Shown piece after piece: positions 33,769 to 41,303 of a stretch of 64,000 bases of DNA. Source of the DNA: Paenibacillus sp. NEAU-GSW1. Its GTDB lineage: Bacteria; Bacillota; Bacilli; Paenibacillales; Paenibacillaceae. The DNA lies in the NCBI RefSeq assembly GCF_009737085.1, contig NZ_WOVL01000026.1:16497-80496 (forward strand), written 5' to 3'. Below the pieces are notes generated by a model, which was not told the DNA's origin, ran no database searches, and worked only from the letters and a program-made list of their open reading frames with translations. Each line of letters starts with the position of its first letter. Position 1 is the stretch's first letter. A program made the translations under genes and the position numbers.

Positions 33769-34014
33769 TTATTTGGATTGGAAGTTGTCTGGATAAGTGC
33801 GGAGCGGAGGTTCAATGAGTCGGGCGCGTTGCAGCTGCTGCAACGCCACAATTAATTCATCCGCCTCTTCGCTAATCGCGATCACATCCGGATCTGTCAA
33901 ACTGCCGCGTGCCTCAGCGATTTCATGAAGCTTCAGCCGCAGCGATTGCAATTGATTAAGCAGTATCGTTTTGTCCATAGCTCGCTTTGGGGCACGCTCC
34001 TTATCAGCACTCAT
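33769..34014 (-). CDS. Spo0E-like aspartyl-phosphate phosphatase
   Basis: An 81-residue helical protein of the Spo0E family, which dephosphorylates Spo0A~P and delays sporulation. The family pattern is present: LLNQLQSLRLKLHEIAEARG, then DPDVIAISEEADELIVALQ, where the usual SQELD signature reads SEEAD. The key aspartate is kept. The start may be ATG 34014 or ATG 33978 (MDKTILLN...); neither has an ideal ribosome binding site. Candidate Spo0A boxes lie upstream. Confidence 0.75.
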   Translation of the reverse strand: MSADKERAPKRAMDKTILLNQLQSLRLKLHEIAEARGSLTDPDVIAISEEADELIVALQQLQRARLIEPPLRTYPDNFQSK

Positions 34015-34065
34015 GTGGTAATACGAACATTATACTTTTTTTCATGTCAGGTGTTTGTAAAAACC

Positions 34066-34104
34066 TGTCGACAGAAAGATACAATTTTCAGGCATTATTC
34101 GACA
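34066..34104 (-). promoter_or_regulatory. Two candidate Spo0A (0A) boxes upstream of the Spo0E-like gene
   Basis: TGTCGAA on the minus strand at 34104-34098 and TGTCGAC at 34073-34067, with a TATAAT at 34034-34029. This suggests feedback by Spo0A~P on its own phosphatase, an inference from two short matches. Confidence 0.35.
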
Positions 34105-34278
34105 GCTGCTGGCATAACTTCCAAAAGTTCTAGTCCAAAACGACTAACTATTATCGGTAGCCATACCAAAAATGAGCTCTGGCTAGGCATAACAACCCCA
34201 TGCCGCAAGCCTAATTCCATGGCGAACAGATACGAAGTTGCACCCCAAAAGCTGCCATGCTAAAATAAGAGTTGCTGC

Positions 34279-34355
34279 GCGCCCGTAGCTCAGCAGGATA
34301 GAGCGACAGTTTCCTAAACTGCAGGTCGTACGTTCGAATCGTATCGGGCGCGCCA
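34279..34355 (+). tRNA. tRNA-Arg (anticodon CCT), CCA encoded
   Basis: Cloverleaf visible: acceptor GCGCCCG/CGGGCGC, D arm with GCTC...GAGC, anticodon stem CAGTT/AACTG with loop TTCCTAA giving anticodon CCT, T arm with GTTCGAATC, discriminator G and genomic CCA at 34353-34355. Reads AGG codons. tRNA-Arg genes are frequent integration sites, and a decayed gene follows directly. Confidence 0.95.
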
Positions 34356-34391
34356 TATTTAAAATGTTGAAGAACCGCATCAGTTTGCGGT

Positions 34392-34818
34392 TCTTTTTAT
34401 TTACCGATTGCGCAATTCGCAGAAGATTTAGAAAATCCCGCCTTCAGTTTTCCGGGCGCCAAAATTTTAGCTGAAAAATGGTTATGATGAAGCCGCAGTG
34501 TTTAAAGAAGCCCCAACCGGGAGTAATCACTGCTACTTCAAAAAAGACAATTCCTACCTATAGACCCGACTGGGTATTGAACCATTTGGAGTATATTTTT
34601 GGAACGGCAGCTATGGAATGATTTTTTTTGCAGACGTATATCAATTTGAGACTTTGCCTCAATATGAGATTGAAGAATTACAGTTTGTAGATACATACCC
34701 TGAAGGACTTAACTTTGGAGAAATGTTTTATATCTATCATGAGCAATGGACTAAATTTGCCTCGAAAGGTACACGTAAATATTCCATTGATAATAGAAAA
34801 AGAGTTATTGGTGATTGA
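34392..34818 (+). pseudogene. Decayed coding fragment behind tRNA-Arg
   Basis: An interrupted protein can be read across three pieces. Frame one, from about 34392, ends FPGAKILAEKWL. After a one-base shift near 34485 it continues YDEAAVFKEAPTGSNHCYF. An in-frame TAG near 34561 follows, then the same frame goes on PFGVYFWNGSYGMIFFADVY and IEELQFVDTYPEGLNFGEMF to 34818. The final open piece, with an ATG at 34618, has no ribosome binding site. The C-terminal part vaguely resembles NUDIX hydrolases, but I would not name it. More AT-rich than neighbours. Confidence 0.45.
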
Positions 34819-34852
34819 CCAACGGGAAACGTTAGTTCAATCCGTTCAGTTC

Positions 34853-34877
34853 AACCGCCTTGAAATAGGCGGTTCTT
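34853..34877 (+). terminator. Hairpin terminator
   Basis: AACCGCCT pairs with AGGCGGTT, followed by CTTC; a second GC hairpin (GCCGGC...GCCGGT) with a T-rich tail lies near 34946-34975. Both follow the decayed fragment. Confidence 0.45.
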
Positions 34878-34981
34878 CACCTTGAGGTTCATGAGCAAAT
34901 TAATCGTACGCTATAGTCGCGAACGCAGGCAGAGGTTTTTAAAGGCCGGCCCTTGCAGAGCTGCCGGTTCTTTATTGACTA

Positions 34982-35010
34982 TTGCGTGTATTTTACAACT
35001 GTTGTATTAT
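34982..35010 (+). promoter_or_regulatory. Promoter with MarR-type operator
   Basis: TTGCGT at 34982-34987, 17 bases, TATTAT at 35005-35010. The perfect palindrome TACAACTGTTGTA at 34994-35006 overlaps the spacer and the -10 element, the usual place for autorepression by MarR proteins. Confidence 0.65.
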
Positions 35011-35034
35011 ACACACATAAGGAGGCGTTAAATA

Positions 35035-35490
35035 ATGGAAAAAGAAGCGGTATTACAGCTTCGGCTAGACGTTCAAAAGTTCGTCCGTTTATTTGGACTG
35101 CAAGATAAGCATGTGACACCGTGCGGCTTTCCGCTTTCTGTATCGCAAGTGATGGCCCTTCAGGAACTGGAGCATCACAGACTGACGTTAAATGAACTGA
35201 CGGAAAAGCTGCTGCTTGAGCGTTCATCCGTAAGCCGCTTGGCGGATCAGCTGGTGAAGGAAGGGTTCATCCATCGCGAGACCAATGAAGAGAACCGCAG
35301 GGAGGTGCTGCTTTCTTTAACGCAAAAAGGGATTCATGCGCTGACCAAGGTACGGGAGCAATCGGTGTCTTATTATACAAGCATACTTAACCATATGGAT
35401 GGGCTTGATCAGCAGAAGGTAATTGAGGGGTTCCAATTAATGAACGCCGCTCTTCTGAAAGAAAGGAGCGAAACCAGTGGCAAAAGTTAA
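35035..35490 (+). CDS. MarR family transcriptional regulator
   Basis: A 151-residue winged-helix dimeric regulator. The DNA-binding part shows LTLNELTEKLLLERSSVSRL and LVKEGFIHRETNEENRREV, the latter being the wing. One cysteine (Cys29, in HVTPCGF) near the N-terminus is placed as in redox-sensing OhrR-type members, though that is only suggestive. AAGGAGG precedes the ATG. It overlaps the next gene by 14 bases and probably represses both through the palindrome at 34994-35006. Confidence 0.87.
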   Translation: MEKEAVLQLRLDVQKFVRLFGLQDKHVTPCGFPLSVSQVMALQELEHHRLTLNELTEKLLLERSSVSRLADQLVKEGFIHRETNEENRREVLLSLTQKGIHALTKVREQSVSYYTSILNHMDGLDQQKVIEGFQLMNAALLKERSETSGKS

Positions 35491-35791
35491 AACGCCCGTC
35501 GTCTCCCCGATTATATCGGTCATTCTTTCCATTCTGGCAGCATCCCATCATTGGCTCCATATGATCATTCTATTATTCCTCGGAAGCTCCGCTTCGATGA
35601 TGTCTACGATGCAAAATATGCTCTGGCTGCGAAGGTTCATGATTGTAGTTACAATGGCGACAATCTTGTTTACCGTCTATCGACTCCTTAAACATCGTTG
35701 CTCGAACAAGGCCGTAATCGCGTTAAATCTTATATCCGGACTTGTATCTCTCGGTTTTATTTTCTATACCTTGCTCACATTTGGATGGTAG
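35477..35791 (+). CDS. Small three-helix membrane protein downstream of MarR regulator
   Basis: A 104-residue, GTG-started membrane protein (AAAGGAG seven to eight bases upstream). Hydrophobic helices lie near 10-37, 52-69 and 79-102; a SHHWLHM segment in the first could bind metal or heme, but this is speculative. I do not recognise the family. Translational overlap with the MarR gene suggests it is the regulator's target. Confidence 0.6.
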   Translation: MAKVKTPVVSPIISVILSILAASHHWLHMIILLFLGSSASMMSTMQNMLWLRRFMIVVTMATILFTVYRLLKHRCSNKAVIALNLISGLVSLGFIFYTLLTFGW

Positions 35792-35799
35792 GTGTTCGT

Positions 35800-35916
35800 A
35801 TGGCATTTCAAAAAAATTTGAGCGATACGACGTGGGAGGAAGTGAAGAGAAAACAGCTTGTTCGATTTCCGCTCGTGACGCCCAACTCACTGTCAACTCG
35901 AGCACAGCTGTATTGA
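35800..35916 (+). CDS. Short 38-residue open frame, possibly a truncated gene
   Basis: An ATG eight bases after the previous stop, with TAGGTG upstream, opens 38 codons (begins MAFQKNLSDTTWEEVKRKQL). It reads like the start of a longer cytoplasmic protein that is cut off; the 20-base CTGCA-type palindrome at 35955-35974 lies just beyond. It may be the relic of a third gene in the marR operon. I cannot name it. Confidence 0.3.
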   Translation: MAFQKNLSDTTWEEVKRKQLVRFPLVTPNSLSTRAQLY

Positions 35917-35954
35917 TCGCGGAATTTGTACTATATTTTGTTGCGTCCGTTTTG

Positions 35955-35974
35955 AAAACTGCATATTTGCAGGC
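35955..35974. repeat. Single CTGCA-family palindromic core
   Basis: AAAACTGCATATTTGCAGGC, one core of the type found in fours at 15378, 48733 and 49790. Confidence 0.5.
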
Positions 35975-36025
35975 TTCCAATCCCGGACAGAAGTCACAGA
36001 CGCATACGAAACGGCATCAATCAAC

Positions 36026-36072
36026 AAAATAGCCTTCCGGCAAAGCCAAGAGCTTTGCCGGAAGGCTATTTT
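36026..36072. terminator. Bidirectional terminator
   Basis: A perfect 21-bp stem (AAAATAGCCTTCCGGCAAAGC and its complement) with a five-base loop, T-runs on both strands. It ends narK from the right and the marR unit from the left. Confidence 0.92.
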
Positions 36073-36083
36073 AAAATGAAGAT

Positions 36084-37316
36084 TTAGAAGTTAACGCCGC
36101 TGTTGGTCGTTGCCCACGATTTTTTCCACGAACGTGTAACCGCGTAGAAAATGAGTGTCGTCACCATGACAATGCATGCGATAACCAAGAAGCCCGCAAC
36201 ATGGGAGCCTGTCGATTCTTTCAATGGACCGAGGATATATTTCGGCAACAGGAACCCGCCAAGGCCGCCTGCAGCGCCAACGATACCCGTTACGATCCCG
36301 ATTTCTTTGGAAAAGCGTTGCGGAACGATTTGGAATACAGAACCGTTGCCCATGCCAAGGCACGCCATCATAATGCTTGTGTACAGCAACATAACAAGAT
36401 ACGAGCCAGGCATTGTGGAGATAGCGAACAAGCTGAGCGTAACGACTGCGAAAAGCATCGTCAGGAACCGCATGCCGCCGATTTTGTCCGCAATCCAGCC
36501 GCCGATCGGACGGAAGAAGCTGCCCGCGATAACGGTTATTGTAACCAGGTAACCGATTTGAACCTTCGTCAAACCGCCTGCTACTGCCGCATCGCCGTAT
36601 ACGTCATAGAAGAAAATCGCAAAGTAGTTAGCAAATCCGACAAAGCCGCCGAACGTAACCGCATAGAACAAGGAGAACCACCATGTATCCGCCTTTCTAA
36701 ATACGCTAGTGTAATCCTTCAACGTTTTTGGAGCTTCCGAATTTGGAGCATCCTTCGCAATCAGTGCAAAAATAATCATTACGATAACAAGCGGAATAAT
36801 TGCCATGCCGAAAACGTTATGCCAGCCGTACGCTTGCGCCAATTGCGGTCCGAAGAATGTAGCCAATGCTGTACCGCTGTTCCCTGCTCCGGCAATGCCC
36901 ATTGCCAGACCTTGGTATTGCGGCGGGTACCAGCGGCTAGCCAGCGAGAGCGAAACCGCAAAGCTTGCGCCTGCCACGCCAAGCAAGAAGCCGATCCAGT
37001 GAATTTGCAGCAAGCTCGTTCCGCCAAGCCATCCCCACATTAGCGGCGCGATTGTGATCGCCATCCCGATCAAGCCTGTTTTTTTACTGCCAATACGGTC
37101 CGCCAGAATTCCCATTGGAATCCGGAAGAAGGAACCGCCCAGAATCGGAATCGCGACCATCGTCGCTTTCTGCGTATCCGTCAAACCGAAATCTTTCGTA
37201 ATGTAGAGCGACAACGCTCCACAGAACACCCAAATCATGAAACTTACATCAAAGTAGAGAAAAGCTGACAACAAACTCGGTGTGTGACCCGCCTTACGAA
37301 AACTTTTTGCATCCAT
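36084..37316 (-). CDS. narK: Nitrate/nitrite transporter (NNP family, NarK-type)
   Basis: A 410-residue major facilitator with 12 helices. The two nitrate-signature stretches are visible: GIAGAGNSGTALATFFGP after helix 5 and VGAAGGLGGFLLPK in the C-terminal half, each with the G-rich spacing seen in NarK/NasA. Conserved arginines that hold the anion are present in SFFRIPMG and SFFRPIGG. The ATG at 37316 has GGGGAGG. No nitrate reductase is in the window, so import for assimilation versus exchange during respiration is open. A long leader with an attenuator-like hairpin precedes it. Confidence 0.9.
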   Translation of the reverse strand: MDAKSFRKAGHTPSLLSAFLYFDVSFMIWVFCGALSLYITKDFGLTDTQKATMVAIPILGGSFFRIPMGILADRIGSKKTGLIGMAITIAPLMWGWLGGTSLLQIHWIGFLLGVAGASFAVSLSLASRWYPPQYQGLAMGIAGAGNSGTALATFFGPQLAQAYGWHNVFGMAIIPLVIVMIIFALIAKDAPNSEAPKTLKDYTSVFRKADTWWFSLFYAVTFGGFVGFANYFAIFFYDVYGDAAVAGGLTKVQIGYLVTITVIAGSFFRPIGGWIADKIGGMRFLTMLFAVVTLSLFAISTMPGSYLVMLLYTSIMMACLGMGNGSVFQIVPQRFSKEIGIVTGIVGAAGGLGGFLLPKYILGPLKESTGSHVAGFLVIACIVMVTTLIFYAVTRSWKKSWATTNSGVNF

Positions 37317-37550
37317 ATTTTTTTCCTCCCCTTCATTATCCATTCATTTTTTCTATCCTTTTCTTCGGCAAAGCAGCATTTCGGTTCGTCGATCCCTCCA
37401 ATATAGAATAAAATCAAATCCCGCCTGAACAATAAGGGCCGACTGACAGAACCCGCGCAGTCGCGAATTCGGTTAATCGGCCTCTTTGCCCTTGCAGTCA
37501 CGCCATCGTAACTGACTTTTTTCATGTTGTTTTCAATAACTGCACACAAA

Positions 37551-37585
37551 AAGCCTATCCGTCTACAATACTGTAAGGGATAGGC
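37551..37585 (-). terminator. Attenuator hairpin in the narK leader
   Basis: On the minus strand AGCCTATCC pairs with GGATAGGCT and is followed by TTTTTGTG, about 235 bases before the narK start and 70 bases after the promoter. Nearer the promoter, GACACAACATTGTGTC at 37605-37620 is a 7+7 inverted repeat. An antitermination or operator-based control of narK is likely. Confidence 0.65.
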
Positions 37586-37653
37586 TCCATTGCCTTAGGG
37601 GGGTGACACAACATTGTGTCGTTCAAGATCAAGTATCACTTTCTTATATTGAT

Positions 37654-37683
37654 ACTATAAACTTCCCTTATAACTGATGTCAA
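37654..37683 (-). promoter_or_regulatory. Sigma-A promoter of narK
   Basis: On the minus strand TTGACA (37683-37678), 18 bases, TATAGT (37659-37654). It gives a leader of about 330 bases before the narK start. Confidence 0.75.
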
Positions 37684-37750
37684 CTAATATTACATAAAAT
37701 TTTTAAATTAGTTGTTTCAGCTGGTTTTCACCTGTAAGGGAACTTTTACA

Positions 37751-37767
37751 CGTCATATAATATGACG
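37751..37767 (+). promoter_or_regulatory. Perfect 17-bp palindrome between narK and the ECF sigma gene
   Basis: CGTCATATAATATGACG, with a single central base. It is about 100 bases from the narK -35 and 195 bases from the sigma-factor start, and probably is a regulator site. Confidence 0.5.
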
Positions 37768-37878
37768 CAAAGTGCATGAAGTATACTCAATCCTGTAAAA
37801 TTTTGTTTCCATGCCGTATGATAGAGATGCGTACGCAGCCCCTCCGCAATACGAAATGACAGAAAGGGCGGATGTCGA

Positions 37879-37935
37879 ATGAAAAATAAGGTGAAGTACA
37901 GCGTAAATATGTACCGCCTTCATACGTCTTTATAG
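37879..37935 (+). CDS. Possible 18-residue leader peptide
   Basis: ATG with AAAGGGCGG upstream, 18 codons (MKNKVKYSVNMYRLHTSL), ending 27 bases before the sigma-factor start. Basic and short; could be a leader peptide or chance. Confidence 0.25.
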   Translation: MKNKVKYSVNMYRLHTSL

Positions 37936-37962
37936 AAAAACGCGATGGAGGTTCACTCATTC

Positions 37963-38934
37963 ATGACCCAACAAACTGATTTACAAAAGCTTGGAGATGC
38001 AACAAAGCCTTATTTCGATCAGTTTTGTGCCATTATGAATCCGTACCGGAATGACTTATGGCGGTATTGTCTAAAGATTACAAGGTCGCCTTGGGATGCA
38101 GAAGATTTATTTCAGGACACCTACCTCAAATTGTTTACTTCATTATCCGCTCTTTCACATCGGCAACAGCCGATTCATCCGAAATCATTTCTTTTCCGGG
38201 TAGCAACCAACCATTGGATTGATACATGCCGTAAACGAAAGCATGCACCAGAAGAATATATGGATGAAGCCTATGTTGGACATGTCGCAGCCGTTGATCC
38301 CTTCGAGCTGCACGAAGCTTTCGAGAAGCTTTTGCAATATTTGCCTCCGCGTCAAATTGCCGCCATCGTTCTCATTGATGCATTCCGATTTACGGCGGCT
38401 GAGGCTGCTGAAATTATCGGAACGACAGAAGGAGCCGTAACGGGACTGCTTTTCCGGGCGAGAAAGAAATTAAGACAGATGCGGGATACCGGCGATCCAG
38501 CAAAAACGCTGGCGATGGCCTCGGCAAATTCGGATAAGCATCAAGACATCATCCAGCAATATGTATCCTGCTTTAACCAACGCGATTTCAACGGCATCGC
38601 TCAGCTGCTGGCAGACCACGCGGTATTCAGCTTTGTCGCTCAAGGCAGTCAGGAATACGGACGGGACACGATCATGAATGCCTCACATCATCCTAAACAC
38701 TATGAAAATCAAAATCTGCAGGCGTTTACACGCGAGCTGTGGGGCAAACAGGCGGTTATCTTTGCGAATGTCGCGCCGAATAGTACCCCGGCACAATTAA
38801 ACGAAGTGCTTTCTTTTGAAATAGAGAATGACAAGATTATCAAAATCAGCGGCTATTATTTCTGCCCTGAGTTCATGGAAGCGGCTTCCCTTGAAACGGA
38901 CTTGCCAAGAGAGCCTTGGAATTGGGCAGGATGA
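37963..38934 (+). CDS. ECF-like sigma factor with SnoaL-like C-terminal domain
   Basis: A 323-residue sigma-70 family protein. Region 2 includes LWRYCLKITRSPWDAEDLFQ, region 4 includes YLPPRQIAAIVLIDAFRFTA and the helix-turn-helix AAEIIGTTEGAVTGLLFRAR. About 130 further residues (from ~195, HQDIIQQYVSCFNQRDFNGI) form a SnoaL/NTF2-like domain, as in the ECF groups that carry a C-terminal regulatory domain instead of relying on an anti-sigma factor. The ATG at 37963 has GGAGG; the ATG at 37945 overlaps that site. No anti-sigma gene is adjacent. Target genes are unknown. Confidence 0.82.
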   Translation: MTQQTDLQKLGDATKPYFDQFCAIMNPYRNDLWRYCLKITRSPWDAEDLFQDTYLKLFTSLSALSHRQQPIHPKSFLFRVATNHWIDTCRKRKHAPEEYMDEAYVGHVAAVDPFELHEAFEKLLQYLPPRQIAAIVLIDAFRFTAAEAAEIIGTTEGAVTGLLFRARKKLRQMRDTGDPAKTLAMASANSDKHQDIIQQYVSCFNQRDFNGIAQLLADHAVFSFVAQGSQEYGRDTIMNASHHPKHYENQNLQAFTRELWGKQAVIFANVAPNSTPAQLNEVLSFEIENDKIIKISGYYFCPEFMEAASLETDLPREPWNWAG

Positions 38935-39018
38935 TCTAATCGGTTTTCAAGAAGAGGGCATCGCGCCTTGGGGAGAAATGCTCGCCCGCTGCCAATTGGA
39001 AGCTTAGCTTCAACAGAA

Positions 39019-39063
39019 AAGACTGTCTCCCGGGTCGCAACGACCTGAGAAGACAGCCTTTTT
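39019..39063 (+). terminator. Terminator of the ECF sigma gene
   Basis: AAGACTGTCT with an inner CGGGTCG/CGACCTG stem pairs with AGACAGCCTT, then a T-run. Confidence 0.8.
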
Positions 39064-39074
39064 GCTATTAAAAA

Positions 39075-39104
39075 TTGACAATGATAATCGTTATCAAATA
39101 AAAT
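39075..39104 (+). promoter_or_regulatory. Fur-controlled sigma-A promoter
   Basis: TTGACA at 39075-39080, 18 bases, TAAAAT at 39099-39104. Within the spacer TGATAATCGTTATCA (39082-39096) is a near-perfect 7-1-7 Fur box. Iron repression of the downstream reductase is expected. Confidence 0.88.
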
Positions 39105-39165
39105 GGGATATATGCTTATAACAACTATGCCCGATTGAGGCAGTTAAATATAAGGAGTCTACGAC

Positions 39166-40215
39166 ATGAGCGAACAGCTGGAGCTATTTGATGTCACGAT
39201 CATCGGCGGAGGTCCCGCAGGCATGTACACCGCTTTCTACAGCGGGATGAGGGATTTGAAGACGAAGCTGATTGAAGCGAGCGACGAGCTTGGCGGCCGC
39301 GTTCTGATTTATCCCGAGAAGATGATCTGGGACGTCGGCGGCCTGACGCCTACGCTGGGCAGCAGACTGATCGAGCAACTGGTTCAGCAGGCCAAAACGT
39401 TCGATCCGACGATTGTGCTTGGCCAATACATTACTTCTTATGAACGTCAGCCCGACAATACGTTCATTCTGACATCGGCTGCGGGTGAGCGTCACTGGAC
39501 GCGCACGGTGGTGCTGGCTATTGGCTATGGTATCCTCCAATTAGCCAAGCTGGAAATTGAGGGCGCCGACCGATTCGAGGTCAGCAATTTGCACTATACG
39601 GTTCAGGAATTGGAGATTTTCCGGGGCAAAAGAGTGCTCATCTCCGGCGGCGGCGACTCCGCTGTCGACTGGGCTAACGCGATTGAACCGCTTGCAACAG
39701 AATTAACCGTTGTCCACCGCCGCGACCAATTCGGCGGTCATGAGCGAAATGTGGCCAAGATGAAAGCTTCCTCGGCCAATGTGCTTACGCCATACGCCGT
39801 CGAGTCGCTTCACAGCAGCAACGGCGCTGATATCGACAAAGTGGCGATCTGTCATACGGAATCAGGGGAGCAGCAAACCATCGAAGTTGATGCGGTCATC
39901 GTCAATCACGGACTCCGCTATAACTTCGGGCCGATTAAAGAATGGGGACTCGATATGGGCGACTGGAACGCGAACGTGTCCAGCAAGATGGAAACGAATA
40001 TTCCAGGCATTTTTGCAGCAGGCGATTTCGTCAAGCATGACAGCAAGATTCACTTGATCGCAGGCACGTTCCCCGACGCGGTTAACGCGCTCAACAGCGC
40101 CAAGCTGTACATTGATCCTGCGGCCGATAAGGTCGCTTATGTTTCCTCCCACAATGCGAAATTTAAAGAAAAGAATCGTCAGCTTGGCGTCGCAGTAGAC
40201 GATAGCGAACATTAA
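39166..40215 (+). CDS. Ferredoxin/flavodoxin-NADP+ reductase, thioredoxin-reductase-like (YcgT/YumC type)
   Basis: A 349-residue flavoprotein. The FAD motif is [19 protein letters not shown] at the N-terminus, and the NADPH motif [18 protein letters not shown] around residue 160. The FAD-closing segment is [13 protein letters not shown]. The redox-active CxxC of thioredoxin reductase is missing, which marks the Bacillus-type ferredoxin/flavodoxin reductases. A Fur-box promoter supports the YcgT-like, iron-responsive member, which may reduce siderophore- or heme-related electron carriers. It is monocistronic with its own terminator. Confidence 0.88.
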   Translation: MSEQLELFDVTIIGGGPAGMYTAFYSGMRDLKTKLIEASDELGGRVLIYPEKMIWDVGGLTPTLGSRLIEQLVQQAKTFDPTIVLGQYITSYERQPDNTFILTSAAGERHWTRTVVLAIGYGILQLAKLEIEGADRFEVSNLHYTVQELEIFRGKRVLISGGGDSAVDWANAIEPLATELTVVHRRDQFGGHERNVAKMKASSANVLTPYAVESLHSSNGADIDKVAICHTESGEQQTIEVDAVIVNHGLRYNFGPIKEWGLDMGDWNANVSSKMETNIPGIFAAGDFVKHDSKIHLIAGTFPDAVNALNSAKLYIDPAADKVAYVSSHNAKFKEKNRQLGVAVDDSEH

Positions 40216-40240
40216 CGGGCAGAGGATGCCTTCATCGCAT

Positions 40241-40269
40241 AAAACCGTGCATAATCGCACGGTTTTTTT
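40241..40269 (+). terminator. Rho-independent terminator
   Basis: AAAACCGTGC pairs with GCACGGTTTT, then T7. Confidence 0.9.
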
Positions 40270-40373
40270 ATCGACTTAATAACTTTCACCAAGAGAGAGA
40301 GAATTGCTGAACTCGGGGTCATGCTGCCAAAGCCGTTATAGATAGCTTTAGGGCAACCCCTGCCGTATTTGTT

Positions 40374-41168
40374 CTATAAGCTGTATGGCAAACTATCCTT
40401 CCCATAAAGAGGCTGCGGCGCCGGATATGCCCGAATCCCTTTTAGCTGATCCAACGATCGGTTGACATGTCTCTTATAATCGCCGGTTCGGATAAGCAGC
40501 CTCTTCTTAGACCCGAGCAACCTTTGATCGCTAATTTTCCACGTATGCGAATATCGGTTGGCCCGGCGAATCGCCGCAAAATTATAAGGCGATGTCGTAA
40601 ATACTCGAAAACCTTTGCGAACAGACGCCGATACAAAACGGACGTCCGTACCTTGCCGCACCTGCGTCGAAAACTTCACCTTATTGAACACGCGGCGATG
40701 AAACATAATGGTTGCTCCGGCGATTTTCCGGCATCGGCTGTAAGGGCGGATCGGCATTTGGCGCAGGAGAAGCAACGAACGGTGCGGCATATAGAAAAAA
40801 CAGGTTCGTTTGCCCACCATATCCGCTTTCACCTTCCGGAACAACGCCATCGCCTCCGGAATATAGCTCGGCGCATAATAATCGTCGTCGTCAAATTTGG
40901 CGATATACGTATATTGCGCGCGTGCCGCCGCAAAATTCAAGCACGCTCCGAGATTTTTCGATTGGGGCTGGCGCAGTATTCTAACGCCCGGATATTGCTG
41001 CGCCAGTTGCAAATAAGGTTCGATACTGATTTTGTTGCGGTTAAGAACGATAATTAATTCTTTTTTCACCCATTTTTGACGTGCGTAGTTTTGAAAAATC
41101 TGTTGCATAAACTGTGGACGAATTGTCGAGGTAATGATGGTGACGCCTGGAACGGCATTATAATCCAC
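40374..41168 (-). CDS. Family 2 glycosyltransferase
   Basis: A 264-residue GT-A fold transferase. GVTIITSTIRPQFMQQIF starts the nucleotide-binding part, ILRQPQSKNLGACLNFAAAR the second strand, and FDDDDYY is the DxD-type metal site. The later segment GTDVRFVSASVRKG takes the place of the acceptor-side loop. The acceptor is unknown. It is divergent from a UDP-sugar dehydrogenase gene 135 bases away, so both may serve surface polysaccharide or lipid glycosylation. No membrane helix. Confidence 0.82.
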   Translation of the reverse strand: MDYNAVPGVTIITSTIRPQFMQQIFQNYARQKWVKKELIIVLNRNKISIEPYLQLAQQYPGVRILRQPQSKNLGACLNFAAARAQYTYIAKFDDDDYYAPSYIPEAMALFRKVKADMVGKRTCFFYMPHRSLLLLRQMPIRPYSRCRKIAGATIMFHRRVFNKVKFSTQVRQGTDVRFVSASVRKGFRVFTTSPYNFAAIRRANRYSHTWKISDQRLLGSKKRLLIRTGDYKRHVNRSLDQLKGIRAYPAPQPLYGKDSLPYSL

Positions 41169-41303
41169 CGTGTTTCCCCTCTCCTTTTTCGAGAAAATAG
41201 ACTTTCCATATGAGTCAAATATCGTGCCGCACAGTCTGTCTTATTAATATTTTAATAGAATAGCAGAAGTCGATTGAGAGGAAGAAAGGGGCTGATTGAA
41301 ACC

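Noticed and set aside
33765..34278. Signal recognition particle RNA downstream of tadA, as in Bacillus
   Set aside because: No GGTAA/GNAR-type SRP helix 8 sequence is visible; the stretch instead holds a Spo0E-like gene and its upstream region.
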